DNA of 64,000 nucleotides from Leptodactylus fallax (lineage: Eukaryota > Chordata > Amphibia > Anura > Leptodactylidae): assembly GCA_947044405.1 (NCBI GenBank), contig CAMRHE010000324.1, positions 124,001-188,000 of the forward strand, given 5' to 3'. A program made the position numbers and the translations under genes. Shown piece after piece: positions 34,402 to 45,475 of the stretch. The notes below the pieces were generated by a model. That model did no database searches, was not told where the DNA came from, and saw only the letters and a program-made list of their open reading frames with translations. How positions within the stretch are numbered: the first letter of the stretch is position 1; every line of letters starts with the position of its first letter.

Positions 34402-34916
34402 TCACAAGAAACAACCAAAACCTATTTTGTCATTTAATCCCTTTGGGGTAAGGGTCTGTAACAACGTGATCCACTTGGTTTCTGTTTGTAACAATCTAGT
34501 CATGATGTCACCACCCCTCACCCCCATATGTATCTGATCTATCGCTCTCACCTTCAAGTTCTGAATATCCGATGAGTGGAAATCCCTGTAATGTCTGGCT
34601 ACCGGTTTCAAATTAAAAGTAAGCGGTTGATCAATAGTTTCAATGGCTTTCCTGATGTCTCTGGCATGTTCCAGAATACGTATCTGTAATTGTCGAGATG
34701 TCATACCAATATATATCAGGACAAATGGAAAGGTTAAATGATATATTATACCTTCACTCATGCAGTTCATAGAATGTACAATCTTGAATTTCTGTGAGTT
34801 ATCTGAATTAGAGAATTATTTTGTTGTCACCATATATTTACAGGCTGAACATCTTCCACACGATTTAAAGCCCCATCGTGGGCCTTTATCCGAAAAGATA
34901 AATTGAGATTTAGGAG
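34402..34916 (-). pseudogene. PLE GIY-YIG endonuclease and zinc-like linker
   Basis: GIY-YIG nucleases nick the target for PLE integration. 34770-34402 encodes LIYIGMTSRQLQIRILEHA, the IYIG half of the motif with the conserved arginine, then HYRDFHSSDIQNLKV and a C-terminal ETKWI segment. Just upstream, SCGRCSACKYM (about 34865-34835) is the cysteine cluster that precedes this domain in PLEs. A TAA follows VTTK at about 34820, so the frame is broken before the nuclease. Confidence 0.8.
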
Positions 34917-35138
34917 GTACAGTGCCTTGCGAAAGTATTTGGCCCCCTTGAACTTTTCAACCTTTTGCCGCATTTCAGGCTTCAAACATAAAGATATAAA
35001 ATTTTAATTTTTTGGTAAGAATCAACAACAAGTGGGACACTATCGTGAAGTGGAACGAAATTTATTGGATATTTTAAACTTTTGTAAAAAATAAAAAACT
35101 GAAAAGTGGGGCGTGCCAAATTATTCGGCCCCCTTAAG

Positions 35139-36992
35139 CTAATACTTTGTAGCGCCACCTTTTGCAGCGATTACAGCTGCAAGTCGTTTGGGGTATGTCT
35201 CTATCAGTTTTGCACATCGAGCGACTGAAATTATTGCCCATTCTTCCTTGGAAAACAGCTCAAGCTCAGTGAGGTTGGATGGAGAGCGTTTGTGAACAGC
35301 AGTTTTCAGTTCTTTCCACAGATTCTCGATTGGATTCAGGCCTGCACTTTGACTTGGCCATTCTAACACCTGGATACGTTTATTTGTGAACCATTCCATT
35401 GTAGATTTTGCTTTATGTTTGGGATCATTGTCTTGTTTCTTCCTGAATGGTCCTATATTTGGCTCCATCCATCTTTCCATCAATTTTAACCATCTACCCT
35501 GTCCCTGCTGAAGAAAAACAGGCCCAAACCATGATGCTGCCACCACCATGTTTGACAGTGGGGATGGTGTGTTCAGGGTGATGAGCTGTGTTGCTTTTAC
35601 GCCAAATATATCATTTTGCATTGTGGCCAAAAAGTTCGATTTTGGTTTCATCTGACCAGAGCACCTTCTTCCACATGTTTGGTGTGTCTCCCAGGTGGCT
35701 TGTGGCAAACTTTAAATGAGACCTTTTATGGATATCTTTGAGAAATGGTTTTCTTCTTGCCACTCTTCCATAAAGGCCAGATTTGTGCAGTGTACGACTG
35801 ATTGTTGCCCTATGGACAGACTCTCCCACCTCAGATGTAGAACTCTGCGGTTCATCCAGAGTGATCATGGGCCTTGTGATGATTCTGCTTAAATATGGCT
35901 ATAACTCAGAGATGTATTTTGATCTCTGGGTATAGTATCTCCCTTCTTACCTGCATTTATTCATAGTGTGCGCAGCTATAAGCCTAGGTGTATATTGGCA
36001 GTAGTAGCAACATTGTAACAATGGGGCTTTGTATCCATCCCAGCAGGGCTCCATTGAATTCCTACACAGCCCTGAGTGATCAAACAAACATGCATTGATC
36101 AGTCTGCACTGGTAGATCAGATATGGCTGATAACATTGTATCATTTCACTTGGTCTCAGCTCCTTACAAAAAGTCTTGACTTGAGTGCGTTAGTCAATCA
36201 GACTTGCTGTCGCCGGTGACCTCATTCTGGGAGGTGGCATAAAGGGTATATAAGATGAGATAAGAGGTCAGTGGGAGGAGATTGTGCTGGGACTACAAGA
36301 GAACACTATGAGGAGATTACAGAGACAGACTTCCACTGAGAGAGACTATTGGATTATACTGTGAGGAGCATGCAAGCTGAGATGCTGGAGTTAATGCTGC
36401 TGCCTCCACTGGTTATTCACACATGACAGACCATGTGTGAGTGTTGGATTATAGAGCCACATCAAGGAGATGCGTGGTAAAGTAATTATTGCACCTTTAT
36501 TCCCTTTTATTTTAAGTACTGTATATTGTAACTAGTAACTGTTAATGCTTGCATATATCTGCATATCTGTTCTGAACTGTATGTGTTAGATGTTAATACC
36601 GACCCAGTTAGGGGTTAATAAATATATAAAATTTAGAAAGCTTGTCTTGTATTTATCTTGTGAACCCGGCACTCACTGGCGGTGAGTGTGGTGTTTATAT
36701 GAAAGAAGACTCAGGTGTGAGCCAAAGCGGTGTTGGCGCACTGAGGATCTTTCACAGGCCTCTTGGCTGCATCTCTGATCAGTCTTCTCCTTGTTTGAGA
36801 TGAAAGCTTAGAGGGACGGCCGGGTCTTGGTAGATTTACAGTGGTCTGATACTCCTTCCATTTCAATATAATCGCTTGCACAGTGCTCCTTGGGATGTTT
36901 AAAGTTTGGGAAATCTTTTTGTATCCAAATCCGGCTTTAAACTTCTCCACAACAGTATCACGGACCTGCCTGGTGTGTTCCTTGGTCTTCAT
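35139..36992 (-). pseudogene. Tc1 transposase, split by the solo LTR and frameshifted
   Basis: The N-terminal paired-type helix-turn-helix region (36992-36762) has MKTKEHTRQVRDTVVEKF, FGYKKISQTLNIPRSTV and the GRPSKLS linker, ending at AAKRP. After the LTR the protein resumes at 35868 with ITLDEPQSSTSEVGESVHR, LYGRVARRKPFL and [13 protein letters not shown] (first catalytic Asp). Following a frameshift and local damage, 35708-35139 holds QDNDPKHKAKS (second Asp) and NPIENLWKELK (Glu), then the C-terminus ending KGGATKY. All three DDE residues are present but not in one frame. Confidence 0.88.
35875..36756 (+). mobile_element. Solo LTR inside the Tc1 transposase gene
   Basis: 882 bp starting TGTGATGATT and ending TTTCACA, so the ends form TGTGA/TCACA, flanked by a 5-bp duplication GGCCT at 35870-35874 and 36757-36761. 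A TATA box (TATATAAG, 36247-36254) and poly(A) signal (AATAAA, 36617-36622) give a plus orientation with U3, R and U5 of normal proportions. No internal region remains, so it formed by LTR-LTR recombination. Five-bp duplications occur with several LTR element groups, so the parent class (Gypsy-type or endogenous retrovirus) is open. Confidence 0.9.
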
Positions 36993-37386
36993 GATGCTCT
37001 CTGCGCTTTAAACAGAACCCTGAGACTATCACAGGGCAGGTGCATTTATACGGAGACTTGATTACACACAGGTGGATTATATTTATCATCATCAGTCATT
37101 TAGGACAACATTGGATCATTCAGAGATCCTCACTGAACATCTGAAGTGAGTTTGCTGCACTGAAAGTAAAGGGGCCGAATAATATTGCACGCCCCACTTT
37201 TCAGTTTTTTATTTTTTACAAAAGTTTAAAATAACCAATAAATTTTGTTCCACTTCACAATTGTGTCCCACTTGTTGATGATTCTTCACCAAAAAATTAA
37301 AATTTTATATCCTTATGTTTGAAGCCTGAAATGTGGCAAAAGGTTGAAAAGTTCAAGGGGGCCGAATACCTTCGCAAGGCACTGTA

Positions 37387-39760
37387 TATAATGACGTTTC
37401 ACTAACTGATCACCAAGACTCTTGCTCCGCTTTGCAGCCATTTGTGGGTTTGATAGTAAAATTATACGCAGATATCCATCATGTTTCAAAATGGGCCAAA
37501 ATTGGCTTAGGACACCAGAGGGGTCTCGCCATCTGCTGTGAAAATTAGAAATAAATGTAACCTGAGCCATGTCAGATGTCTTCTTTTTAAAGGTAAGTAA
37601 GTTTGAACGTTGTTCATTACAGGCCCTTTGGTAACCGCGTTCTATATCCATGGATGCATAGCCCCGAGATGTGAACCGTCGTTTTATCTCTTGTGCCTCC
37701 TTTTCAAATTCATCTTGAGTGTCACAAATGCGCATAGCGCGTATAAATTATCCTGTGGGGATAGCTCTGATTACATGTTGAGGATGCGCAGAATCTGCAT
37801 GTAAAAATGAATTTACGCTGTTTTTTTTGCTAAAAATTGTAGTTTGTAAATTATCAGCAAAATACACTAAAATTTTAAGATCAAGAAATTCAGATTCTTC
37901 ACGAGTCATGGAATACGTCAATTTGATATATATAAAGTAGTTATTAAGATGATCTAGGAAGCAATCCAATTCATGACGTGTGCCCTGCCAAATAAAGAGC
38001 ACATCATCTATGAATCTCATCCATCACACCACTTGTCCACCATGGATGGGCAAATGAATGACCGCTTCCCTCTCCCAGAACCCCAAAAATAGGTTGGCAT
38101 ATGAGGGCACACATGCCGCCCCCATAGCCACACCTTGGGTCTGGAGAAAGAAGCGATCTTTAAAGACAAAAAAAATTATGTGTCAATACATACTCTAAGA
38201 GTAGAAGGATGAGTTCAATGAAGTCTGGATCCATCCCGCTGTTGTTCAAAAAGAACTTGATTGCCAGTAGCCCCAAATGATGTTCAATTGAGGTATATAG
38301 GGATTCCACGTCTGCAGTAACTAAAAACATATTCAGTTCCAAAACGATACCATCAATCCGCTGTAAAGCCTCAGTAGAGTTTCTGATATATGAGGGGACA
38401 GTAAGAACCAATGGTTTCAGATAATAATCAAGAAATTTGCATGCCGGTTCACATATACTCCCCCTCCCTGAGACAATTGGACGACCTGGTGGATTAAACT
38501 GATTCTTGTGAATTTTGGGTAAGAAGTATATAGTCGGGACAACTGGGAAATCAACCACAAGTCCCTCATGGACCTGTGGTGATATAATATTTAAATCCCT
38601 AGCTTTTTGTAAAATGTGTAGCAATTCATGTTTGAATGCTTGAGTGGGATTCCCATCTAATTTCCTGTAGCATCGGCTATCATGTAGCTGTCTGAATGCT
38701 TCTTTCTCATAAAGTACAGAAGGCCATATTACCACATTCCCGCCCTTGTCAGCAGGTTTTAATCACCACATCCCTCATGGATTGCAGTTCCTGTAATGCT
38801 TGACGCTGAACACTTGTCAGGTTATCATAACTACGAAGCGTAGGAATCTGCATAAGAGCATCACAGACCAACTTGACAAAAATTTCCACGTGTGGACTTA
38901 AACACAAAGGCGGGAATGTGGTCAATCTCTTTTTTGTATATGGAGGAAACTTACTCACCTCATTCACTTGTTGTTCTGCCAGCAACTCTTCTAATATTTG
39001 GAGTGCCTCCAATTCCTCCTGGGCTGTGAAGGCATAAGTATTGTTACCCCCCAGAAAAATTTTTAGTCAACAGTAATTTTCTTGCAAATAAGAAAACATC
39101 CTTAACAGCTATAAACCTGTCAAAAGCTGCTGCTGGACAAAAAGTAAGATCAAGTGACAAAACTTGTTCTTGGGCAGTTGTTAATGTATAATTAGACAGG
39201 TTTATTACCTTGAGTGTTGTTCCGTCATCTGGTCTTAAATTATCCATCTGCTTCCTTTTATTAGACATATGACGTGTGTTATAGGTCTTCTTATCATCCC
39301 CACTTGTATGACCTGTCGAATAATGCGAGATACTACTGGTATTAGATATCACTGAAGCAGAACGTGAGCGATTACCTCTAGTTTGAGGATATCTCCACTT
39401 ATACATTCTATGGTTAATAGAATCAGATGCATCTCTTTGGAATTTCTTGGTTTTGACATCTTGAATTTCAGTTTCCCATTTTTTATAGTCCAAATATAGT
39501 TGTTGCTCCCATTTAGACAATTGATCAGCCGAGGACATGGATTTCATTTGTTCCTGTAACCTAACAATCTGATTCTCCAATAATTCCAAATTTGTGCGAT
39601 CAAGCCCAATGAGAAGTTCAATAAATGTCCTAGAACATACATTACAAGCTTTCTCCCACTTATTTTTAAAGCCATCATCATCAATTGGAAAAGATGGAAA
39701 TAATTGGATTCTGAGACCCCACGGGATATGTGTATTTTTTGTAATATCATGTATCTATGA
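37387..39760 (-). pseudogene. PLE reverse transcriptase with N-terminal region
   Basis: Bases 39700-39044 encode an N-terminal coiled-coil region with NKWEKACNVC, LELLENQIVRLQEQM and a basic serine-rich stretch. A frameshift near 39055 leads to LEELLAEQQVNEVSKFPPY. Another (an extra A near 38757) precedes KGGNVVIW, a PLE hallmark. RT motifs follow: TIYFLPKIHK, PPGRPIVSG, VTADVESLYTSIEH (first Asp), then after a T-run frameshift near 38170 QGVAMGAACVPSYANL, and RFIDDVLFIW at 38017-37988 with both Asp kept. A TGA lies just before it at about 38026, probably from CGA. The domain ends at the Tc1 insertion. Confidence 0.87.
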
Positions 39761-40506
39761 TTATTGACTTTTAGTACTATACACTTTTGATATCTATATC
39801 TTTATTAGGCTTTATGAACTTTATTATTTATTACTTAATTTGATTATTTTTTTATCATTTGTGCATATATAGATTTATTATCTTTATATTTATCCTACAT
39901 CAGTTTTAGGCACCATATGAAATGTGTAGACATGTATAGTGGCATTAGGTTTTGGTCAGTCACAATCTCCTTCCCATCCATGTCTGCAGTGATTTTAATA
40001 TGTTTTTAATTTTTGGCTCTTATTTATTTTGCGATATAATAAAATTATTAATTCAATTATACTTTGTTGTTATTTATAGGTTTATTTTTGGGGACATATT
40101 TATAGAATATGATTTAATTTATTTGTATGTCCCGACCTATGGGAATGTACTTAAGTTTGGTAGGATTATTGAAAATATTAAAGGGTTTATCCACCATAGG
40201 AAAGGCCATAAATATTACATCAGCAGGGTTGCAACAGCCAGAACTCCTGCAGATCAGCTGTTCCAGGACAGCACAGTTATCAGTAATGTTAATGTGATGG
40301 ATGTAGAGATGAGAAGACTGATTCAGAATGAACCAATTTCAACCCAAATTTCCCAAAAATTTTAGTTTTTTTTAACTAAACCTTTTGTGATTCATCTTGG
40401 ACAAACTAAAATGGCCACTGCCACATTTAACATAAGGTAGAAAAGCAGAGGAGGGTCACCTCCTGACAGCCTCTCAGCCAATAACAATTGGTAGGTGAAG
40501 AGATTA
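39761..40506. other. AT-rich flank, with a TTAA MITE-like start at 40175
   Basis: 39780-40170 is AT-rich and may include the 5' end of the PLE. About 40175-40260 starts ATTAAAGGGTTTATCCACC, as TTAA MITEs do, but no right end was found. 40290-40500 shows nothing I can name. Confidence 0.4.
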
Positions 40507-40514
40507 CAGTGCTG

Positions 40515-41357
40515 CAGAGGCGTAGCTAGAGGTTCGGCACGGTGGGGGGAGGGCAAACATATCGAAGTGGGCCCCTACCTGGGTATACCGATGTTATCAC
40601 TATACGGTGACTGTATAGTGATAGATACTGGCTATACACAGGGCTCTGCATACAGTTTAAGTAAATACAGTACAGGAAAGTGTTGTTACTTACAGGCGGG
40701 ATTTGGGCCACCCCACATGTAATAGTGCCCCCTCCATAGGTAATAGCCTCCTCACATATGTAATGCTATTACTTATGGGGGGCACTATTACAGTAATAGT
40801 TCCCCCTACAGGTAATAGCTCCCCACATAAGTAATGCTGTTCCCTTTGGGGGGCACAATTACTGTAATAGTGAGCTAATAGCAACCCTCCCATAGTCCCC
40901 CTCCCCCACATACCATTCCATATACTGTTGCTCTGTAAAGTTATAGTGTATTTACAGAACAGTGATGGGGTGGGCAGGACCTCCCTCTGCGCACAGCCTG
41001 TACGCATCTACTATTTTCTTCCCACTGGAAACATAGAATAGGTGTCAAGGTTCCCGACGGGACTTCCTCTTGCACACAGCCTGTACGCATCTTCAACTTT
41101 CCTCCAGGAATCTTAACCCCCCTATTCTATGGTACCACTGGGAAGAAACTAGAAGATGCACACAGGCAGTGTGCAAGAGGAGGTCCCACCCACACCATCA
41201 CTGTCTGTAAGTACAGGTTATGGAATGGTGGAACAGGAAGCTAATCGCTTTCTGCTCTACCATGTATTTCAACTGCATCGGTGTCCTGTGCCGATACCTT
41301 TTAAATTTTTTGTGCACTTGCCGTGGCCCCCCTGCCACCCTGCTAGCTACGCCTCTG
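40515..41357. mobile_element. Non-autonomous hAT element, 843 bp, perfect 8-bp duplication
   Basis: Ends CAGAGGCGTAGCTAGAGG and the complement of CAGAGGCGTAGCTAGCAGG. The 8-bp flanks CAGTGCTG at 40507-40514 and 41358-41365 are identical, the signature of hAT insertion. The interior has several inverted blocks (TATCACTATACGGTGACTG, and TAATAGC/TATTAC runs). No transposase. Related ends occur on 15462-16334. Confidence 0.9.
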
Positions 41358-41639
41358 CAGTGCTGATATCATATGAGATACTGTGGGCAGGAAGAATAAC
41401 CATTTTGTCGTACTGGAAGCTTATGGAAAGATGTGTTATAACTGCATCATACAAAGCAATTACTGCTACGTTGCTAGCGGAAAAACACCAACTTTGCAAT
41501 AAAACAACAGAACTATAGGAGAGGACGACTAGTCTGAAGCATAGTTTAGTTATATTTAACCAGTCCTTTCAGAGAAAAATCCCAGTTTGTTAAGGGTTTC
41601 CTTGCAATAGTGTTTTTTGATCTACCATCCTAGCCATCC

Positions 41640-42245
41640 TCTCTATTTTGCAAATGATCTTAGATTTGTATCATCTGTTATCCGAACATCTCACTTCCGC
41701 CTCCAAGACTTTTCTCGAGCTGCGTCAGTGATTTAAAATGCTATACTCAAGACATACTAGACTACAGCAGGTTTAAACTTGCCCTAAAACACATCCTTTA
41801 GTCAGGCTTATCACACGACCTCATCACATTGACATCAAACTTCCTCACACTAAGCTAACAATTCTCATCTTAAGCTATCCTTTTTATTCTATTCCTCAGA
41901 ACCTCATCCCTCCTTCCTTAAGTTACCCTGTACTCCATGCACTAAGTAGCTGTATATTCACAAACACCAGCTGTTGACTGGCTCATACAGCCTCAGTTAT
42001 ATAACCCTATTTATTAAAAGATGGCTGGACCATGTACTTAAGAAGCCCTCTTGCCTATTGTTTCCCCCTATTTCCTTATAGATTGTAAGCTTTTACGAGC
42101 AGGGCCCTCACTCCTATTGTTTGAGATGTTAATTATTTTATTACATTTTAATGTCTAATATTGCTTGTTCATGTATCCTCTGATTTGTAAAGTGCTGCAG
42201 AATATGTTGGCACTATATAAATAAAATTAGTATTAGTATTATGTC
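41640..42245 (+). pseudogene. Decayed 3' end of a non-LTR element with a TATATAAATAAA tail
   Basis: The stretch with CCTCCAAGACTTTTCTCG, GATTGTAAGC, GAGCAGGGCCCTCACTCCT and GCACTATATAAATAAA is, from memory, the typical degenerate C-terminus and tail of a vertebrate LINE group. No intact frame remains. Exact family is not assigned. Confidence 0.5.
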
Positions 42246-42504
42246 ACAGTTACACTGAAGTTTAGGAGTGACAATGGCAGTTTTTCTGTGTTTTTTTTAA
42301 CATTTCAAAGCTATTGCAAAAAAAAAAAAAAAACAAAATTCACAAAATTAGATCTTGCACTGAAAGGGTAACTAGGCTAGTCAAAATAATGTAAGACAAT
42401 CTGTGGACAGTAGTATAATGTTGTACCGTGTTAGCCATTGAAAGTAGTAGAAGAGTGAAGAAATCAGACGATATCTTTTAGAGGCTAACTGAGTATATTT
42501 ATAA

Positions 42505-42545
42505 GTAAGCTTTCAGAAGTACTAGCTTCCTTCATCAGACATGGT
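42505..42545 (-). ncRNA. Hammerhead-like motif, left terminal repeat of PLE 2
   Basis: Minus strand: CUGAUGA (plus 42532-42538), stem II of the type A(G)GAAG/CUUCU, then GAAAGCUU. Stem III would be minimal (AGCU) and stem I only a few pairs, so this is weaker than the motif at 33512. It is identical to the copy at 43920-43972 apart from orientation. Confidence 0.42.
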
Positions 42546-42839
42546 GTTATACAAGAACTGAAAATTCACAGATTTTTATACCCTATACACATGATCTTCA
42601 AAGGATTTTAGAGTCCTTAAAAAAACTAAAACAAAATGCAATCTAAGTAGAGAAGTTATTTACAACCGGTCAAAAAACAATCTGGAAAGTTGTGGTGCGT
42701 GACAGAGGGATCTGTTATCTGTTTGCTATCAGGAGGTGATAAGTGACTCTCACAGTTCATACATAGAGTGACATGAAGCTGGCATGAATATTATGTCCAA
42801 ATTGCAGAGTTTTAAATTTTTGCAGACAGAACGGCCTAC

Positions 42840-43710
42840 CTGAGAAATGACAGCTTCCACCCCAAGCACACAAGACAATCTATTATCTACAACCAGGCTA
42901 TACGATACGATAATTTTTGCTCCGACAAAGCAGACCTGGACAAGCACCTCCTGGATCTGAGGAAGAAATTTCTCCAATTGGGATACAAACCAAAAGTGAC
43001 GGACAACCAATTAAACAAAGCGGCAGCCATTAACAGAGACAGTCTGCTCACATATAGAGAGACCCAGAAAGATGCCCCGAGTGCCCCTAGTTGTTACCTA
43101 CAATCCACAGCTGGAAATCCTACGAAGGATTGCCAAGGAACTCCAACCTGTGCTACATAGGGACAACAGACTCTAGGACATATTTCTAGTTCCCCCTCTC
43201 CTTTCCTTTCAACAACCACCAAACCTGAGGCGTATTATTGTCCGGAGTGCCCTGAAGGTCCCAACTAAAAATGGCACCTCACCTTGCCTACATAAAAGGT
43301 GCATGACCTGCAAGCACATCCACACCGCTGACAGTGTACCTGTCCCACAGTCACAACAGGTGCACACAATTAGGGGGACATTTTCCTGCAGGTCTTCCAA
43401 TGTGGTGTACCTCATAATGTGTGTGCAATGTCCCACCACAGGCCTCTATGTGGGGGAAACAGGGCAGAGACTTAGTCAATGAATGAACTCACACAGATCC
43501 AACATTAATAACAGCAGAACAGATCTCCCAGTGGCCGCACATTTCTCCGGAGAAAACCACTCTATTGAAGATTTGCGGGTTGTGGTTTTAATGGGACAGT
43601 TTAAGACGCAAGAGGAGAGGAAAGAATGGGAATACAAGTTTATGCAAAAATTTAAAACTCTGCAATTTGGACTTAATAATCATGCCAGCTTCATGTCACT
43701 CTATGTATGA
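42840..43710 (+). pseudogene. PLE 2 C-terminal protein: linker, zinc cluster and GIY-YIG nuclease
   Basis: 42840-43070 encodes the region after the RT, with SIIYNQAIRY, DLRKKFLQLGYKPK and INRDSLLTYRE. After a frameshift, one frame runs from about 43198 to 43710: LRRIIVRSALK, the cluster CLHKRCMTCKHI (C-x4-C-x2-C-x2-H), NVVYLIMCVQC and GLYVGETGQ, which is the GIY-YIG pair, then MNSHR, LPVAAHFSG and the C-terminal EYKFMQKFKTLQFGLN. A single TGA at 43480-43482 interrupts it, probably from CGA. Confidence 0.88.
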
Positions 43711-43919
43711 ACTGTGAGGGTCACAAATCACCACCTGATAGCAAACAGATAACAGATCCCTCTGTCACGCACCACAACTTTCCAGATTGTTTTTTGACCG
43801 GTTGTAAATAACTTCTCTACTTAGATTGCATTTTGTTTTAGTTTTTTTAAGGACTCTAAAATCCTTTGAAGATCATGTGTATAGGGTATAAAAATCTGTG
43901 AATTTTCAGTTCTTGTATA

Positions 43920-43972
43920 ACACCATGTCTGATGAAGGAAGCTAGTACTTCTGAAAGCTTACTTATAAATAT
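43920..43972 (+). ncRNA. Hammerhead-like motif, right terminal repeat of PLE 2
   Basis: CUGAUGA at 43929-43935, a stem II with GAAG/CUUC and a bulge, GAAA at 43953-43956, then GCUU. Stem I shows only about two solid pairs. Being in a PLE terminal repeat supports the call; the fold alone would not. Confidence 0.45.
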
Positions 43973-44304
43973 ACTCAGTTAGCCTCTAAAAGGTATCACC
44001 TGATTTCTTCAATCTGTGGACAGTCAGAATTTACAGTACAAAACTGCAGGCAGATCTGATACTGTGAACTCTAGAACTTCTCCCCCTACTGCTGAGATTG
44101 TTCTACTTCTCTTTCTGAATATAATTAATTAAATGTAACTAAACTATGCTCAAAAGTCTTTCTTCCCTATAATTTAATAGCACTATTGCAATGTTGCTGG
44201 GTTTTTTTTCACTGTGCTGGAATTGCATTAGCTACAGACTAGAGTTTTTTTCTCTAGCATGCTCTCTCATTAAATGGTTGTTCTTCTTCATTTCCAGTAT
44301 CTTA

Positions 44305-45473
44305 AGTGAAAGAAATAAGTATTTGATCCCTTGCTGATTTTGTAAGTTTGCCCACTGACAAAGACATGAACAGTCTATAATTTTAAGGGTAGGTTAATTT
44401 TAACAGTGAGAGATAGAATATCAAAAATAAAATCCAGAAAATCACATTGTATAAATTTATTTGCATTTTGCAGAAAGAAATAAGTATTTGATCCCTCTGG
44501 CAAACAAGACTTAATACTTGGTGGCAAAACCCTTGTTGGCAAGCACAGATGTTTTTTGTAGTTGATGATGAGGTTTGCGCACATGTCAGGAGGAATTTTA
44601 GTCCACTCCTCTTTGCAGATCATCTCTAAATCATTAAGATTTTGAGGCTGTCGCTTGACAACCCGTGTTCTTTGGGTCATAGGCAGCATTTCTCTTCCTC
44701 CAAACACGGCGAATTGAGTTATTGCCAAAGAGCTCAATTTTTGTCTCATCTGACCACAGCACCTTCTCCCATTCACTCGCAGAATCATCCAGGTGTTCAT
44801 TGGCAAACTTCAAATGGGCCTGCACATGGGCCTTCTTGAGCAGGGGGACCTTGCGGGCACTGCAGGATTGTAATCCAGTACGGTGTAATGTATTACCAAT
44901 GGTCAAGGATACCCCACGAGGTGAGATTTTGCATGGAGCCCCAGATCGATGTCGATTGACCGTCATTTTGTATTTCTTCCATTTTTTTACTATTGCACCA
45001 ACAGTTGTCTCCTTCTCACCCAGCGTCTTACTTATGGTTTTGTAGCCCATTCCAGCCTTGTGCAGGTCTATGATCTTGTCCCTGACATCCTTAGAAAGCT
45101 CTTTGGTCTTGCCCATGTTGTAGAGGTTAGAGTCTGACTGATTAATTGAGTCTGTGGACAGGAATCTTTTATACAGGTGACAATATAAGAGAGCTGTCTT
45201 TAATGCAGGTAACGAGTTGATTAGGAGCGTCTAACTGGTCTGTAGGAGCCTGAACTCTTAATGGTTGGTAGGGGATCAAATACTTATTTCTCTCTGCAAA
45301 ATGCAAATAAATTTATAAAATGTATACAATGTGATTTTCTGGATTGCATTTTTTATATTCTATCTCTCACTGTTAAAATTAACCTACCCTTAAAATTATA
45401 GACTGTTCATGTCTTTGTCAGTGGGCAAACTTACAAAATCAGCAAGGGATCAAATACTTATTTCCATCACGTG
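44305..45473 (-). mobile_element. Tc1-like transposon, internally deleted
   Basis: Ends share GAAATAAGTATTTGATCCC and continue as inverted repeats of about 170 bp, including GCCCACTGACAAAGACATGA. TA at 44303-44304 and 45474-45475. At 1.17 kb it lacks roughly 0.4 kb of transposase. Different family from 34920-37384 and 54055-63508. Confidence 0.88.
44480..45116 (-). pseudogene. Tc1 transposase with the centre deleted
   Basis: Starts [20 protein letters not shown], then [16 protein letters not shown] (helix-turn-helix) and the start of the catalytic domain with [14 protein letters not shown], first Asp kept. It then jumps from AAYDPKNT to the C-terminal [16 protein letters not shown], losing the second Asp and the Glu. 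A catalytic loss by deletion, not point decay. Confidence 0.87.
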
Positions 45474-45475
45474 TA

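Larger units (their letters stand above)
34920..37384 (-). mobile_element. Tc1-like transposon inserted in the PLE, itself carrying a solo LTR
   Basis: Terminal inverted repeats of about 210 bp begin CAGTGCCTTGCGAAAG. TA duplicates flank it at 34918-34919 and 37385-37386. Removing the element and one TA joins the PLE codons in frame from KRHY into IPPKSQF. Subtracting the 887-bp LTR insertion leaves about 1.58 kb, the normal length for Tc1. Family-level naming is not possible without a library. Confidence 0.93.
33494..39760 (-). mobile_element. Penelope-like element, interrupted by a Tc1 element
   Basis: PLEs are retroelements that combine an RT related to telomerase with a GIY-YIG endonuclease. 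All expected parts occur in minus-strand order: N-terminal region and RT (39.76-37.39 kb), zinc-type cysteines and GIY-YIG (34.9-34.4 kb), and a 3' region with a hammerhead motif (33512-33582). A 2.46-kb Tc1 element (34920-37384) splits it between the RT and the endonuclease. Without it the PLE is about 3.8 kb. The outer borders are approximate. Confidence 0.85.
42412..44009 (+). mobile_element. Second Penelope-like element, 5'-truncated, with inverted terminal repeats
   Basis: Flanked by a perfect 15-bp duplication CAATCTGTGGACAGT (42397-42411, 44010-44024). The left repeat (42457-42826) is an inverted copy of the right end (43643-44010), including the last codons of the protein. On the left only, 45 bp (42412-42456) separate the duplication from the repeat. 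The unique centre encodes the PLE C-terminal half. The RT is absent, so it is a 5'-truncated copy with an inverted terminal repeat, an arrangement known for PLEs. Confidence 0.88.

Noticed and set aside
34402..34770. GIY-YIG frame as a host nuclease gene
   Set aside because: It lies in a PLE context with RT and hammerhead on the same strand and is broken by stops.
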